DNA of 16,046 nucleotides from UBA8514 sp050251415 (GTDB lineage: Bacteria > Bacillota > Clostridia > Lachnospirales > Anaerotignaceae), in the NCBI GenBank assembly GCA_050251415.1, contig JBFWMT010000059.1, positions 1 to 16,046 on the forward strand. Reading direction: 5' to 3'. The notes under the pieces are model-generated. The model saw only the letters and a program-made list of their open reading frames with translations, did no database searches and was not told where the DNA came from. Of this stretch, positions 14,616-16,046 are shown one piece after another. Position numbers and translations under genes: made by a program. The stretch's first letter is position 1. The number at the start of each line of letters is the position of its first letter.

Positions 14616-15548
14616 TTATCTTACTATATTGTAAACCGCTTTTATATCATTTGGCGTTGTTCTGCAACAACCACCTATAATAGTAGCCCCTGCATTTTTC
14701 CAATCCATAGCCCAATCACCATAGGTTTTTCCATCCGCACTGCCGTGCCATGTTTTAGTCACTGGGTCATAATGCTCTCCGCTGTTTGGGTAAACAATAA
14801 TTGGCTTATTTGTGGCACATTTAACTTCCTTAATAAGGCTTTCAACAAAATGCGGTGCAGTGCAGTTAATACCAATTGCCTTAACGCAGTCGAATTTACT
14901 AAGTACTTTACCACAGTCGGCAATTTTTGTGCCCTCACTTATTTCCGTATCATTTTTACAACTAAAGCTAATCCAACACTCTGCATTCATTGCCTGTGTC
15001 AATTCAGCAACCGCCACTGCCTCATCAAGGGATGGTATGGTTTCAACTGAAAACACTTCTGCACCAGCAGCCCAAAGAAGTTCCATTCGTTTTTTATGGA
15101 AAGCTTTAAGTTCATCGGTTGTTATGGCATATCCGCCCCTGTATTCTGAGCCATCGGCAAGAAATGCACCATAAGGCCCAACTGCCGCAGCAACAAGAGG
15201 ATATACTCTGCCTTCTGCCTTGCCCTTTGAATTCCACCACTCATCTCTTGCCTCAATAAGCAACCTTACGGCACGCTTAATAAGCTCTTGGGCGTCTTCA
15301 ATTGAATAGCCCTTTTTCATATATCCTTCAATAGTTGCCTGATAACTGGCTGTCATGCCACAGTCTGCACCAGCTTCAAAATAGCTAAGGTGAACCTTTT
15401 TAATCAGCTCTGGTTGTTCAGCAAGCACCTTTGCACTCCATAATTCATCGTTAAGGTTACAGCCCATAGCTTCAAGCTCCGTTGCCATTGCTCCGTCGGC
15501 TATCATGATGCCTGTATTTTTCAAAACTGTGTCAAAATCTGTTCTCAT
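14616..15548 (-). CDS. mmuM: Homocysteine S-methyltransferase (MmuM type)
   Basis: 310 residues. Family members move a methyl group from S-methylmethionine (or SAM) to homocysteine, giving methionine. The zinc-thiol site is complete: C229 in GINCTAPHF, and C294-C295 in IGGCCRTTP near the C-terminus. ADGAMATELEAMG (17-29) is the N-terminal barrel signature, and YPNSGEHYD (253-261) matches the family. No cobalamin or methyltetrahydrofolate domain is present, so this is the short MmuM/YagD form, not MetH. The ATG has AAAAGGAGGT upstream at good spacing. It lies downstream of an AGCS-type amino-acid transporter on the same strand. E. coli likewise pairs mmuM with a permease, mmuP, though of a different family. 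Confidence 0.92.
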   Translation of the reverse strand: MRTDFDTVLKNTGIMIADGAMATELEAMGCNLNDELWSAKVLAEQPELIKKVHLSYFEAGADCGMTASYQATIEGYMKKGYSIEDAQELIKRAVRLLIEARDEWWNSKGKAEGRVYPLVAAAVGPYGAFLADGSEYRGGYAITTDELKAFHKKRMELLWAAGAEVFSVETIPSLDEAVAVAELTQAMNAECWISFSCKNDTEISEGTKIADCGKVLSKFDCVKAIGINCTAPHFVESLIKEVKCATNKPIIVYPNSGEHYDPVTKTWHGSADGKTYGDWAMDWKNAGATIIGGCCRTTPNDIKAVYNIVR

Positions 15549-15570
15549 TTTAAACCTCCTTTTAAACTGT

Positions 15571-15708
15571 AAAATACCAAAACCCTGGCAACTTTGCTTT
15601 CAAAGTCACCAAGGGAAACGCAATTTAATGTTTTCAAAAAATCAATTTACAAAAAATCTAAATTTATTTTTTGATATTCGAATTAAACAGCGTTTCCCAA
15701 GGTATTTT
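15571..15708 (-). promoter_or_regulatory. Structured intergenic/leader region before mmuM
   Basis: Three sets of complementary arms lie between the transporter stop and mmuM. Outer: GGTATTTT (15701-15708) with AAAATACC (15571-15578). Middle: GCGTTTCCC (15690-15698) with GGGAAACGC (15613-15621). Inner: a local hairpin, 15583-15596 with 15601-15615, followed on the minus strand by TTTTGGTATTTT. The middle and inner stems share three bases (15613-15615), so full formation of one shortens the other. It may be only the transporter's terminator, or an attenuator/structured RNA controlling mmuM. It does not look like the SAM-I riboswitch. Confidence 0.4.
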
Positions 15709-15709
15709 T

Positions 15710-16046
15710 TTATTCTTTCTCTATTGTTTCGTACTCAACTCTTTCTGGATGCTCACCACGTTCAATGGCAGGCACAAAACGGTTCCAGAAATCATTGTAT
15801 AATCTGAAAATTTCTTTTCTCTTTGCGTAGATAAATACAAGCGTAATTATAACGTAAAAAGCACTTAGAATATCTGTTACCGCCCAAAGCATGTCCGCCT
15901 CAATATTATAGAAAACCAGTGCAGGTATCATGAAATAAACCATATAAATAGGTGTAAAGCGTTTGTTAAGGTCTGTATCACCCAAAGCATAGTTTACAGA
16001 TTTTGCACAGCTATAGTACATACCAATTATTGTTGTCCATGCAAAT
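15710..16046 (-). CDS. AGCS-type sodium:amino-acid (alanine) symporter, C-terminal part (cut by window edge)
   Basis: Only the last 111 residues are in the window; the frame is open to the right edge, reading FAWTTIIGMYYSCAKSVNYALG at its visible start. That stretch resembles the conserved F(A/S)(F/W)(S/T)T(I/L)xGWxYYGE...YLFG segment of the AGCS (DagA/AlsT) family. Two hydrophobic segments follow, then a charged cytoplasmic tail ending in YETIEKE. AGCS proteins import alanine, glycine or related amino acids with sodium. I infer the family from this segment and the tail layout; the substrate is unknown. It stands upstream of mmuM on the same strand, 161 bases away. An ATG at 16021 lies inside the transporter, not at its start. 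Confidence 0.75.
   Translation of the reverse strand, partial: FAWTTIIGMYYSCAKSVNYALGDTDLNKRFTPIYMVYFMIPALVFYNIEADMLWAVTDILSAFYVIITLVFIYAKRKEIFRLYNDFWNRFVPAIERGEHPERVEYETIEKE

Noticed and set aside
15571..15708. SAM-I (S-box) riboswitch before mmuM
   Set aside because: The characteristic early AGAGAGGNNGAGGGA-like core and GCAACC segments are not present on the minus strand.

Overview
The window looks like chromosome of a low-GC, anaerobic, Clostridia-type Firmicute, perhaps from the Lachnospirales. The pointers are AT-rich DNA with strong AGGAGG-type ribosome sites, the SCIFF peptide with its radical-SAM maturase next to secD/secF (a Clostridia hallmark), a SCIFF-linked four-helix membrane protein, and Gram-positive-style arginine genes. 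I see no IS element, phage gene, tRNA, rRNA or CRISPR array. The taxonomic placement is inference.

Region 1 (1-3639, all minus strand). In transcription order: a small membrane protein (TIGR04086 type), the 46-residue six-cysteine peptide scfA, the radical-SAM/SPASM maturase scfB, secD, and secF (cut by the left window edge). A good promoter sits just before scfA. Two terminator-like hairpins lie between scfA and scfB, so the peptide is probably made in excess of its enzyme. scfB and secD overlap by one base (TAATG), tying peptide maturation to the Sec translocase motor.

Region 2 (3719-4851). A divergent PHP-family metal-dependent phosphoesterase on the plus strand, followed by a hairpin-rich intergenic repeat and a strong bidirectional terminator.

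Region 3 (4852-14551) is the arginine block. A minus-strand operon runs argC - argJ (divergent copy) - argJ (canonical copy) - argB - argD - a fumarylacetoacetate-hydrolase-family gene. From the same control region argG and argH run on the plus strand. These genes cover the acetylated cycle from glutamate to acetylornithine/ornithine, and citrulline to arginine. argF, carbamoyl-phosphate synthase and argR are not in the window. Two adjacent full-length argJ paralogues are the most unusual coding feature. A second copy of the hairpin-rich repeat lies between argG and argH.

Region 4 (14552-16046). A bidirectional terminator separates argH from a convergent minus-strand pair: an AGCS-type sodium:amino-acid symporter (cut by the right edge) upstream of a homocysteine S-methyltransferase (mmuM). 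Their intergenic DNA can form several nested or competing stems.

No gene-free stretch exceeds 300 bases. The longest are 4571-4851 (repeat plus terminator), 12950-13168 (repeat) and 11507-11719 (divergent arg promoters). All statements come from reading the sequence; no database search was run.
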